Positions 1-29,200 of a stretch of DNA of 64,000 bases are shown in pieces. A program made the position numbers and the translations under genes. Source of the stretch: Muraenolepis orangiensis (Eukaryota > Chordata > Actinopteri > Gadiformes > Muraenolepididae); assembly GCA_027704905.1 (NCBI GenBank), contig CM051018.1, positions 21,544,642-21,608,641 on the forward strand, in the 5' to 3' direction. The notes beneath the pieces are model-generated. The model saw only the letters and a program-made list of their open reading frames with translations. It was not told where the DNA came from and did no database searches. The first letter of the stretch is position 1; every line of letters starts with the position of its first letter.

Positions 1-57
1 GAAAAATTCCATGAAGTTACACCCAAGAAGAGCTTTTATTGTGTAGTAGTGACTCAC

Positions 58-9379
<9,322 letters not shown>

Positions 9380-9720
9380 CTGAGGATCAGAGACAGGGGT
9401 CAGACCCGTCTAACTACATCCCACGAGAACCAGCGCTGGCCTTTAGTTCCCCTTTCTCAACACAACAAACAGAACGCCTCTCTCTCTCATGTCTTTCTCT
9501 CTCCCTCTCTCTTTCTCTCACCTTCTCGCTCTGTCTGTCTCTCACCTTCTCTGTCTGTCTGTCTCTCTCACCTTTTCATCGTTCTCTCTCTCTCTCTTGC
9601 TCTCTCTTTCTATCTCACTCCCTCCCTCTGTATTTGAGTCACTTCCTGGAAGTAGAGAATAGAAGAGAGGAAAGCCCCCAGAATTCCAGCTCTCTGCTGC
9701 CCCCTCAGGGTCACACACGC

Positions 9721-9764
<44 letters not shown>

Positions 9765-10089
9765 ACGCACACGCACACACACACACACACACACTAACAA
9801 ACATAACAAAACCTTAACATAACAAAACCTTATCCTTCCATACATAAAAAAACCTCTTTCAGTGGAAAGAGTTTATGTTCACAACGTCCTTCAAAATGTC
9901 ACACATTTCTTAAATTCAGCTATTGGTTTTCAAATCCATGATGGTAAAAGTACCTGCACATTAATTCATCCTCCTGACCTCATAGTGAAGATACTAAATC
10001 ACAGCTACAGATCCCCTTGTTCAGGTTCAATTAAAAGGTCCTGTGAAATGAAACTATGCCAGCGCATGAGAACTTGGGAAAAGCCCAGT

Positions 10090-10400
10090 GTTTGAATGAC
10101 CGTAGTGAATAATGACAGTAGTGAATAATGACAGTAGTGAATAAGATGTTTGAATGACCGTAGTGAATAATGACAGTAGTGAATAATGACAGTAGTGAAT
10201 AATGACAGTAGTGAATAAGATGTTTGAATGACAGTAGTGAATAACGACAGAAGTGAATAAGGTGTTTGAATGAAAGTAGTGAATAATGACAGTAGTGAAT
10301 AAGGCCATGGGCTGATTGAGCATGGGCATGCCTTGAATGAGAATAGTGAATAATGAAAGTAGTGAACAAGGTAATGAGAGTGAATAACGACGATAGGGGA
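10090..10400. repeat. 16-bp minisatellite, nfkb2 5' intron
   Basis: Unit AGTAGTGAATAATGAC with interspersed AAGATGTTTGAATGACC. Confidence 0.85.
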
Positions 10401-11127
10401 TAAGGAGCTGAGCCCTGATTAGGGGAAGTCAGACGGGATCTTTCTTCACACATACATGACAGACAGGGATTTCCTAGTAACTTTTTAACAGACATTCTGC
10501 TCCCCCCCCCCCACCTTATGACCTTATGTTACCCTTCTCTGACCTCAAACACCCAAGCCTCAACCCCACTCACCCCCCATTGGTTCTCCAATCACCAGCC
10601 ACAACCTGAACCAACCAATCATTCAGTCGCACCTACTCTGACCTATTGTGTGGCTCCGCCTCTGACCTCTGGAGTGACTCTTTAGTGACTCTTGGGTCAC
10701 TACGGTCCCGGGTCAACCCGTTTTGGGAACCCTTTTTGGGAATGGTGGGTTTCTCAGAACATTTTTCGGAACGTTCCGTTGGATGACACGCGCACTGTGA
10801 GTCACACTCTCCTGGACATGAACACCGGTTAGCGCGGCTACCTAGTGTTAGCTTGTCCGCCAGACACACACACACACACACACACAGATTAAAAACAGTT
10901 AGTGCCAAGCTAACGCACATCAAAGAACAAACGCTCCAGCTCAGAGCCTGGACTTTTTTTTTACCTGAGTGTCGCCATGGTAACAAGGAGCCCCCAAACG
11001 GGCAATGAGGATGATGATGGACAGACCCCAGAGAGAAAACATATATATTAGCACAACAATTACGATTACTCTCTTACATTTGTACATGGGAAAATTCCTG
11101 CTTTGTGTGTGTGTGTGTGTGTGTGGT

Positions 11128-11168
<41 letters not shown>

Positions 11169-11342
11169 TGTCTAAACAGAACAGTGCTCTGGGAGTTTCC
11201 AGGGAAATAATATAATGCTTCATTTGATCCAACTGCGTAGACAAAAGCATAAAAACCTCACACTGCAACAACTAAAACAAATTATAATGGTAATAATTAT
11301 AATAGATAGTAATAATAATAATAATCATCATTTACCTTGCAA

Positions 11343-11435
11343 GATTCAAGATTATTATTTGCTATATGCATCAAGTACAATGGAATGCTTACTCCCAATT
11401 CCCGCCCGCAGTGTGACATTCTAGAACACTATACT
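11343..11435 (+). mobile_element. Dispersed repeat (ACAATGGAATGCTTACTCCC family)
   Basis: Matches 48998-49090: AAGATTCAAGATTATT, ACAATGGAATGCTTACTCCC, then CATTCTAGAACACT. Confidence 0.6.
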
Positions 11436-12185
11436 ATTAAAATACTATAAACAGTAAAAATGACAATGAAGTGACTGATGGATGATATAGATCTATATAG
11501 ATCTATAGATCTATCTATATAGATAGATAGATATATGTTGAATTGTGCAAAACGCCTTTAAAAGCCTTTTAAAGTGCCAGTAGTGCAGCAGCATCATGAA
11601 TACAGAAACTGCAACTGCTGTTCTTAACGTGTTTGAATACACATGTGTGTGTTACTGCACTGCAACACACAAGCGAAAAGATAATGTCATTTAACTGTAT
11701 TTGTATGGATGTCATTTAACTATTTGTATGGATGTCATTTAACTGTATTTGTATGAATGTCATTTAACTGTGACACTGTTAAAAGGTCAAGCAACTGTAG
11801 TCTGATCTTGCATTTAACATCCCCCCAGAAAAAAGGACATCGAATCAGTAATCATCAGTCCATACAGTTATAGTGTCTTAAAGTCATAAGGGATAGATAG
11901 GGTCCAACTTCTGCTTTAAAGTTACTTAATCAACAACACTTATTTAAGGATTATGGATGCGTCGCAGTCTGTTAACACACTATGTATTAGGACTGAATAT
12001 AGATGAATTCATGCTATGGTTATTGATTTATTAATAATATGTAAATGCTAGATCAGTGTTATCTTGTACACATTAGTAAATAACGAATGGCTGCACAACA
12101 GTTGACACGTTTGCAAATGAGGCCTTTAAATAATATAATATAATATAAGAAATGCATTAATGTTTAATTCAAACAGTATTCTTAC

Positions 12186-12330
12186 CCTGCGACTCCCAAT
12201 TCTCCGTAACTGATTATCGGTCAATGATTGTGGAGTTGATCAGAGAATTCCCCCCAACCAGTAAAACAAAAAATGAAGTTGGTTTTCCCGTAAAGTCGCT
12301 GAGAATATGAACCACACTTCCGGTATTTCT
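12186..12330 (-). other. nfkb2: Probable nfkb2 5' untranslated exon
   Basis: On the minus strand the sequence ends in a good donor (GCAGG|gtaaga, donor at 12185-12181). It lies upstream of the coding start, whose exon begins with an acceptor at 9380. The upstream limit (transcription start) is not defined by sequence and is set approximately. The intron of about 2.8 kb between them holds GT/CA tracts, a 16-bp minisatellite and a dispersed-repeat fragment. Confidence 0.5.
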
Positions 12331-12760
12331 TTTCAAAACAAAGGCCAGCAACAAGACCCCGCACAGATGTTTTCATAAAATGCTCATTAAAAATATCTAA
12401 TTTATATTTGGTCTGCAGTTAGGTATTTTATACTAGCACGTCATTTGCATTTGGTTGCATCAAACATCATTGGACGTATTTCAACAACGTCGTATAATAT
12501 ATTTTGAAACCTATTCAATTCGTTTTTATTTTATTTTGAAAGGAACGAATGACCGCTCCGGAACCCCACGTCGTGTTCTATTGGTCGTGCCTTGTGATTG
12601 GCTTACAGAGTCACAACAACTGGAAAACCCCCGGCGAGAGGGGGGAATTCCGCTGGCTGCACGCGGATACGAGGCAGATAGGGGCCACTGATTGGACGAG
12701 AGGTAATAAGGCGACACGCCGCGCCAGGAGGTTCAATAGAACTCTAGGGATTTTCTGTGG
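12240..12760 (-). promoter_or_regulatory. Putative nfkb2 promoter with clustered kB sites and CCAAT boxes
   Basis: Two perfect GGGRNNYYCC matches lie 10 bp apart: 12622-12631 (GGAAAACCCC, minus GGGGTTTTCC) and 12642-12651 (GGGGAATTCC). Near matches occur at 12244-12253 (minus GGGGAATTCT) and 12747-12756 (GGGATTTTCT). ATTGG (CCAAT on the minus strand) occurs near 12580, 12597 and 12690. The cluster sits between the shld2 3' end and the proposed nfkb2 5' exon. Human NFKB2 is known to be autoregulated through promoter kB sites, so a similar loop is plausible here; function is inferred. Confidence 0.55.
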
Positions 12761-12850
12761 TATTGTTGTTTTTACAAACGCTCACAGTCACGTGTGTCTT
12801 CATCAACAAGTGATGTTCAGTAATAGACTGACTGACGTCAACGATTATGT

Positions 12851-12856
12851 TTTATT
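12851..12856 (-). terminator. Candidate shld2 polyadenylation signal
   Basis: TTTATT on the plus strand (AATAAA on the minus) lies about 250 bp past the shld2 stop. The intervening 3' UTR holds a short ACTACTACCAGACTACAC-type minisatellite (12978-13088). Confidence 0.45.
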
Positions 12857-13101
12857 AATCAGTGTCAGAAAGAAAACACATTTAATAAACAGTACAGTTA
12901 ATTACAAATGGACCAAAAACCAAACAGAGAAAAGTGCTTTCAAACACCCATCAATCAATGAATCAAAGAATCAATGAATTACTACTACTACCAGACTACA
13001 CACTACTACCAGACTACACACTACTACACACTACTACCAGACTACACACTACTACCAGACTACACACTACTACACACTACTACCAGACTTCACCCCAGAA
13101 C

Positions 13102-21059
<7,958 letters not shown>

Positions 21060-21687
21060 GTCGTGGCCCTGAGTCACAGGACGTCTGGAGCCATGGATGG
21101 AAGGAAGACGCAAGAGTATTATTGCTAAAGGAACTATATATAAGTTTTATCAGCATGGTATTGGATCACATGACTTGGCAGTATGTGGACACCTGTGTGT
21201 GTGTGTGCGTGTTTCAAACGATGCACAAACTCTTGACTTTTTTTTCTTAAGTTAAGTGTCAGCAAACACATTTCAAATCCAGTTGGAGTACTTTCTACTG
21301 TCCTCACTGTGATTGAGGACAGTAGATGATTGTCATCGGTGATGGTCTAGTCTAGTGGCTTGACAATCATTGGCCCAGAGCTCTGTGATGGGAACACAGT
21401 CTCCACAGCGGCCTGCATGCTGACGTACCAAACACGCACACACACAATGTTTGGTTTCTCCAAAGAGCTCCACAGTCCACAGTCCAGAGACGTGTGCAGG
21501 TCCACGGGTCACAACAGATAGCTTGTTTTTTTATTTCAGAAACATGTTTTCACCCAGTAGACTAGAGCAGGGTTTCCCAAGGGCAAGACATCCAGGGCAC
21601 AATTTGAAATGTGAAAAACTTTGCCAGCCCACCCAAACCTTTATTAACAACACACAAATCAACACACGAGTTAAGATAAAGTATTTC

Positions 21688-21723
<36 letters not shown>

Positions 21724-22153
21724 GATAGTTGACTGTATATGTTTTTTATATAATGTGAATGTTGAATCAAGCCAACACTTGCATATGTACACTCATGCAC
21801 ACTTTTATTTATTTTTAAATATTTTATCATAAATATTTTATGGTAATTTCCCCCCTGGAAAATATTTTTTTTCTGTGTTCATCAGTGTGGAGTGTGTGTG
21901 TGTGGTTGATGTGCTAGTTCAAGAGGCCTCACCTGGTCCCAGTCAGTTTGATAAGGCTTTGGGTGGGGCTGCACACCTGCGATTATTCAAGGCACACAAA
22001 CCAACCATCACCACACACACACACACACACGCACACGCACACGCACACATACACACGCTCAGGGAAGATCTCTGGGCTGTCAGCTGCCTGCTCCGCCCAA
22101 TGTTGGGCCTCGTTGAGTGGGTGTTACCTGCTGACATGTCAGAGCTCTACCCT

Positions 22154-22423
<270 letters not shown>

Positions 22424-23009
22424 CAAAATCTGGTTAGACACAGTTATTTATAAGGGGTGGTTAGTTTAGGTTAGAGGTGGTTAGGTATATTATGTGGGAG
22501 ATGGGTTAGGTTTCGTCCGGTCAGCTTGCAGGGCCTCAGCTGAGCAGCCATGTGATTGCCTCACAGGTCATAGCTGTGAAACCGTGAGGAATCAATGACT
22601 CATCATCTCCTGCCTTCCTCAAGACCTCCAAACCCACCAATCAGGAGAGGGCTTCTAGTTTCGCCCTCTGTCTTTTGAAACCCAACTCTAAGGCATAATG
22701 CTAACTATACCCAATACAAATGAAAAAAACGTCCTCTGGTGATACAACGTGCAAAGTGAGGGGTGAGAGAGGAACGAGAGAGGGAAGAGGGGAAAGAAAG
22801 AGGGGTGAGAGAGGAACGAGAGAGGGGTGAGAGAGGAAAGCAAGGGGTGAGAGGAAAGAGGGAGAGGTGAGAGAGGGGTGAGAGGAAATACAGAGAGGAG
22901 ACAGGAAAGAGAGTGGGGTGAGAGAGGAAAGAGAGGGGCTAGAGACATACAATGTCATGTGTAATGGTGTTATCAGCTCAAGAACAAAGAAAACACAACT
23001 CAGAGGATA

Positions 23010-23346
23010 ACTCTCCCCTAGTGGAGCCGACTAAGCTGCTGGTGCTAATGCTGGTGGGAGGAAATGTGGTCGCGGGTTCGAGTCTTCACTATGTGTCATT
23101 GCCCCGGTTGATGCACTACCGTGTGGAAAATCTAGGGAGCCAACTTATTGCACTTTTACCCGAGCACAGGTTCTGCTCTTCGAGGCTCTTTGTTAGGAAG
23201 TAAATGCACAACTTCACAATGCACAACAAATGAACAACTTCTGGTGACTAGTAGTTCTCTTGCCTGCCTAGGTTGAATGCCCTTGTTGTAAGTCGCTTTG
23301 GACAAAAGTGTCTGCTATAATGAGTGTAATGTTATGTTATGTTATG
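23010..23346 (+). mobile_element. tRNA-derived SINE with GTTAT tail
   Basis: The head has a B box (CGCGGGTTCGAGTC). The tail has TAAGTCGCTTTGGACAAAAG, widely seen in fish SINEs, and ends in GTTAT repeats. Confidence 0.7.
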
Positions 23347-23409
23347 GTGAAAAACCCGGAAGGCAGCAACATATAGTACTTCAGGGTCAGCCTGTCCACG
23401 GTCAGTTAC

Positions 23410-23770
23410 ACAAGAGAGGGGAGAGAGAGAAAGAGAGAGAGGGGAGGGGGAGGAAGTTAGGAGAGAGAGGGGATGAGAGAGAGACAGAGAGGGAAGGGGA
23501 GGAGAGAGTTAGGAAAGAGGGGCGGGTGGAGAGTGAGAGAGAGAGAGAGAGGTAAGGGTAGAGAGTTAGGAGAAAGGGGGGAGAGAGAGAGAGAGAGGGG
23601 GGGGGGAGGAAGTTAGGAGAGAGAGGGGAGGAGAGAGAGACAGAGAGGGAAGGGGAGGAGAGAGTAAGGAGAGAGAGTTAGGAAAGAGGGGCGGGTGGAG
23701 AGTGAGAGAGAGGTAAGGGTAGAGAGAGTTAGGAGAAAGGGGAGAGAGAGAGAGAGAGTTTAGTGAGGGG
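23410..23770. repeat. Polypurine GA-rich tract
   Basis: AGAGAGGGGAGGAAGTTAGG-type units with two larger internal duplications. A similar purine-rich tract lies at 22750-22945. Confidence 0.85.
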
Positions 23771-24119
23771 AGAGAGAGGGTCTGTTGGTTTGTTTGACCG
23801 CTGTGCTTCCGGCTGCTGCTGTCCATCAGAGCAGCTATATATATAGGCAACCTGTGCATATAGACCGTGTTCTAGGGGGGCATGCTAGCACGCCGTACTA
23901 GATGCTATGCTAAGCATGTCCTAGGACGTGGCAAACGAGGGCACAGCCTCCATTTTAAACTCTCCTCTGATATTCAGGGAACTGACCTAACCTCCTGTCC
24001 TTACCGCCGCTGCGTGTGTCTCACACACACACACACGCACACACACACGCGCACACACGCCCCCAAACCTCCCACAATCCACACCCTCTTCCCTCCCCTG
24101 CTGTCTCCTCCCCTGCTGT

Positions 24120-24539
24120 GAGACGTGTGCCTCACGTCACGTGGGGGAATAGTCAGCCCACGTGAGCGCGCAACGGGAAGATTTATTTTGATAAAACGTT
24201 TAAAAAAAAAAGTACAATAAAAGCACCACCACCAACACCACCTCTATAACCCGCCAGTAAAGTCATCTAAACCAGAATAAAACTAAACCAAGGACTTTTT
24301 TAAGGAAACGCGTACCTACTACAACTACTCCTTGCGCGCGCCCCCCGCGCCGTCCTCGTGTCTCTCTCTTAAAACAAGGAAGAGACGCGCGTGCACGACG
24401 CCACCGCTGTCACATCAAAGCGGAACGGTTAACGGGAGAGAGCGACGGCGGTTAGTTGTAGTGTAGTTTTGCGTCCCCGTTGACTCCCCGTCCTCCCGGA
24501 TTATAACGCGACGACCGGCCCTCCTCAAGACCCGACACC
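24120..24539 (+). promoter_or_regulatory. CpG-rich glud1 (probably bidirectional) promoter and 5' UTR
   Basis: GC- and CpG-rich stretch directly upstream of the glud1 ATG, between head-to-head shld2 and glud1. Two palindromic CACGTG E-boxes occur at 24138-24143 and 24159-24164, 21 bp apart and so about two helical turns. CACGTG is bound by USF, MYC/MAX and TFEB/MITF-type bHLH-ZIP factors. The head-to-head arrangement also exists in human, which supports a shared promoter; the transcription start is not visible. Confidence 0.55.
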
Positions 24540-25824
24540 ATGTACCGGTATCTCGGGGAGCTGCTCCTCAGCCGCGGGGCGTCCAGGGCGCTGGCGGCGA
24601 GCTGCGACTCGGTGCGGCGAGCTGCGACTCGGTGCTGCCCGCCGCGACCTCGTCTCTGCTGCGGAGGCGCAACTACAGCCAGGCCGCGGACGACGACAAC
24701 GACGACCCCAACTTCTTCCGCATGGTGGAGGGCTTCTTCGACCGCGGCGCGGCCATCGTCGAGGACCAGCTGGTGGAGGAGCTCCGGAACCGGGAGACCC
24801 TCGAGCAGAAGAGGCACCGTGTGCGCGGCATCCTCCGGATCATCAAGCCGTGCAACCACGTCCTCAGCGTCTGCTTCCCCATCAAGAGGGACAACGGCGA
24901 GTGGGAGGTGGTGGAGGGGTACCGGGCGCAGCACAGCCAGCACAGGACCCCCTGTAAAGGAGGTGAGAACCACGTTTTAACTGCTCCGACACGCGCAGAC
25001 CGCAGCGTGCTGCTGGCCACTGAGCTAGCCGTCCTTGAGCTCCCCTGGCTAATGGTAAACATGACCCCTGACCCCCCTCTTGCACGGGAGTCTCAGCTGG
25101 AGTCCTTTTTATTATGCTCGATATTGTTACACGTCGACTCCAGTATATGGCTCTCGGTGTATTTATTATAAATCTAGACTGGATCTGGTGCACTCTATTG
25201 TATAACTTTTGTTATACTGCTGTGGTGTTATTCTGAACTCCAAAATGCAAAGTTATTTTTACAATGGGGCCTAAACTCGAGTAGGGGGAGAAGGAGACCA
25301 TTTCAGCTTGTAGTAATTATGTTTTTTTTCAGTGGGTGTAGTGAGGTCATACTCAAGGAATGCAGAGGTTCCAGTTCTAATCTAGTTTGAATCTAGTTTG
25401 GTGTCAATCTAATTTGGTGTGACTCTATAGTCTGCTGTCAAACCGGTGTCACTGTTCCAAAGGATCTACTGTGTCTCACAGGACAAGCTCCTACAGGCTT
25501 TTAAAGTCATAACAACCACTGCTAGCAGATGTTTGCTCATTTATTTAGTTGTAGTTTTTCTAAATATAAATAAGATGGGGTCATTAGTTCTGGTCAGTCG
25601 TTGGAGAATGATGACCACAGGGTTTAGAGTGGTTATTATTTAAGCGCCTTGGGTGTCCATTGAATGTATTATTATTGTTACGACAAGAAGGATTTGGAAA
25701 ACTTACGTAAAATGAGTTGCATTGATCGCATAACGGATCATTAACTCGGGGGGCACTCGGTAGAGCGCAGACCTCTGCCACACCAAAATGTCCCACACAC
25801 CACACACAACACACACACACACAC

Positions 25825-25904
<80 letters not shown>

Positions 25905-26229
25905 GAAATTAGTTTCTCTGCATTTAACCCATCCTAGTGTTAGGAGCAGTGGACAGCTATCGTGTGTGTATATACAGCTGCCCGGGGAGCAGTGTAGGGG
26001 TCTGGTGCCTTGCTCAAGGGCACCTCGGCAGTGCCCCAGGAGGCGAACTGGCACCTTTTTCCAAGTACCAGTTCTCGATCCGTACTTGGTCCGTTTCGGG
26101 GACTTGAACCAGCGACCCTCCGGTTCCCAAGTCAAGTCCCAACAGACTGAGCTACTGCCAACCCCTAAATGTGATGCGTTCTCTGGTGAATCCTCCACCA
26201 CAGTACTGCTGCACACCACACATGCTGAG

Positions 26230-26274
<45 letters not shown>

Positions 26275-29200
26275 TCAGAGGTTCACCTCCAATGGACTCG
26301 GGGCTGTGAGGGAAAGCAGGGATGGGCCGTTTATTGTCAGTGTCAGATCCTTCGAGTTGATGCATGTAAATTAATTCTAACCTTTTCATTGATACCTTTT
26401 ATTTTTATTTTTTGTTATCCCTGGAGTGTTCTCCTACACTGAGGGGATTTCTCTCACTCATATCCCCGTTCGAGGGAAACGGTTAATTTGGTCTAGGTTC
26501 AGCGAACTTCAGCGAAATAGCTGTTCACTCCTGACGACCTTGACAAGGATTCCCGCTTATTCATTGGTTTTTTTTAGTGACTGCACCAGACATAGGACTA
26601 GCAGGCAGGCAGCGTGAACGGTACGATAGTCAGTCAGCGAGTGGGGCGTGGGTGAAAGGCGTTCGGGCGGTTCGACAGACTGATCCGGCACATGGCCGAC
26701 ACAAAAAAATAAAAAGTTTATTTTCGCCCATCATCACTAGATGAAAGGCCCTCCTCTGTTTTTCGGTGTGGTCGGGCTTCATTGCAAACACACATTCCTG
26801 TAGGAAACCAAGCCCTGCTGCCAGCTCTAGCCCCGCCCACTGGGCCTCCTGCCCCTTATGATCCAACTGTTGAAAATATCCGTCTCTATCGGCCTCGCCC
26901 TCTCCACAAGTTCGTTATTAAAAAAAAAAAAAAACAAATATCCTTTAAGCAAATATCCTGGTGTGCTGAAACAACCTTATTCAAACTATTGGTTTTAGCT
27001 GCCGGCAAAGGGATATTTACAAGATGGAGGGTTCCTCCACGCGGACAACAACACAATGAGGGCGTGTCCCTCTAATGTGGACGGGCTTCAATTGTTGTCG
27101 AGGAGGAGGAGGAGGAGGAGGAGGAGGAGGACTGTGTGAGACACCCAGTGCTGTAAAACAACGTAATTTCCTTCATCCTGCCAGGACGTGTTTATGTTTA
27201 CTGTTGTTCACACTTGGGTTGGTGCCAACATTCACGCTTGAGATGAAGCTCAAATGGCAGTGTAGCATGTTTACAGCAGGACCTGCATGTTGGTTACCTC
27301 CTGAAGTAGACTTGACTTACAACTTGACTATATAACCAGATCAAACTTCTTCTTCTAGTTTCTGGACTGTATACTTATACTTGTATATACATAGTTTATT
27401 GCAGATTTTCTATTGTATTTTCTACAATTTTACTGCATATCATTTTTTTGTGTATGTGACAAATACAGTTCTTGAATGATGTGTGAATAGTACTTAATGG
27501 TAGTATAATGAAGTAAATGTTTTTGCTATCAAGCCGTATCAAAAAATTGCAGCTGCTGCGATTTTGAATATTCCTTTTGGTCATATTGCAATTTTGATTT
27601 AATTGTTAATTTTGCAGGTATTCGCTACAGTATGGATGTTTCTGTGGATGAGGTTAAGGCCCTTGCCTCTCTGATGACCTACAAATGTGCGGTCGTTGGT
27701 AAGTACACACGCAGAAACACACACACACTCTGCCCACATACATATATGTATATATATGTGTGTGTATATAAAAAGCAGAATAGTATCAAGTACTGTAATA
27801 TAATGATGTATCTAATGATGCATTTCAGATGTACCGTTCGGTGGAGCCAAGGCTGGAGTGAAGATCAATCCAAAGAACTATTCAGTGAGTAGTATCTGAT
27901 CTCTATGTGCCGCGAGAGACTGTCTGACAAACATCTCACACACCCCTCACTGCTCCTGGTCCGCTGCTTCTATCTCAGGAAGAAGCTATGTGTTGAGGAG
28001 ACACCGGGCGCCATACGCAAAAATTATGACAATGGTATTCAGTTTACCGTTAATTGTTAACATCCACTGCTTGTTGGAACATTCAATACGAACCTTTCTT
28101 TATAGCCGTAAGTCTGTAGCTTTCTCTAAAGCTGTGAGTCTGTACCTTTCTCTAAAGCTGTGAGTCTGTACCTTTTCTCTAAAGCTGTGAGTCTGTACCT
28201 TTCTCTAAAGCTGTGAGTCTGTACCTTTCTCTATGGCCAGGCTATGCTCACAGTCTGTACATGGTCAAGGATTTTCTTAACTCTGTGTGCAGGTTAAATC
28301 ATTTCCTAGTTCCTATATTACTTGACACTTGTCTTTTTGGTTTCCACTATGTGCTGTCAAAGTCCACCTCACTATAATTATGTTTTGTAATGTTTTCTGT
28401 TTCCAGGACAACGAGCTGGAGAAAATCACAAGGAGGTTCACCGTCGAGCTGGCAAAGAAAGGGTTTATCGGTGAGTTAGTACCTCTACAGTACTAACATA
28501 GTACCACCACAGTACTACCACAGTACTAACATAGTACCACCACAGTACTAACATAGTACCACCACAGTACTAGCATAGTACCACCCCAGTGCTACCATAC
28601 ACCAGTACTAACATTGTACCATCACAGTACTAACATTGTACCATCACAGTACTAACATTGTACCATCACAGTACTAACATTGTACTACCACAGGGCTACC
28701 ATACTACTACAGTACTAACATAGTACCACCACGGTGGCCCTATAAACAGTGGTGCAAATTACATATGTAACTAGGTAATGGAGTACTAACATAGTACGAC
28801 CACAGTACTGCCACACTACAGTACTAACATAGTACCACCACTAGGGTGCATCACATTTCAATGCAAAATTTAAATCTTAACATATCAAACGGTCTGGTTG
28901 CATTATGTTCGGACACAGATAAAAATGACTTTTGCATAGTTTTGGGAAAATTCATTGAGATTTAGAGGTTGAACCAAGCATGTGAAAATATGAAAATGGG
29001 CTGTTTTGGGTGTTTTCCTAGGCAATCTCTAAAAACACCATTTATTTTCAATAGAACATTTCTTTATTCAAGAACAAAAATCACAACTTTGAAATAGTTT
29101 TTAGGGTGTCTCAAGAATCCTGGTCCAGCTTGCGCTTGCAGATTTGGCTGTTTAGAGCGGTCATGCTCAACTGCCTGCAGCACATTCTGCAGGTGCTCCT

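Noticed and set aside
10973..10986. Minus-strand ATGGCGACACTCAG|gtaaaa, a possible alternative nfkb2 first coding exon
   Set aside because: No homology support, and joining it to the 9379 exon has no evidence; the ATG at 9378 fits the family.
24540..24980. Arg/Thr-rich frame from the glud1 ATG through exon 1
   Set aside because: Its 3' half is an out-of-frame reading created by the 20-bp duplication; homology lies in the other frame.
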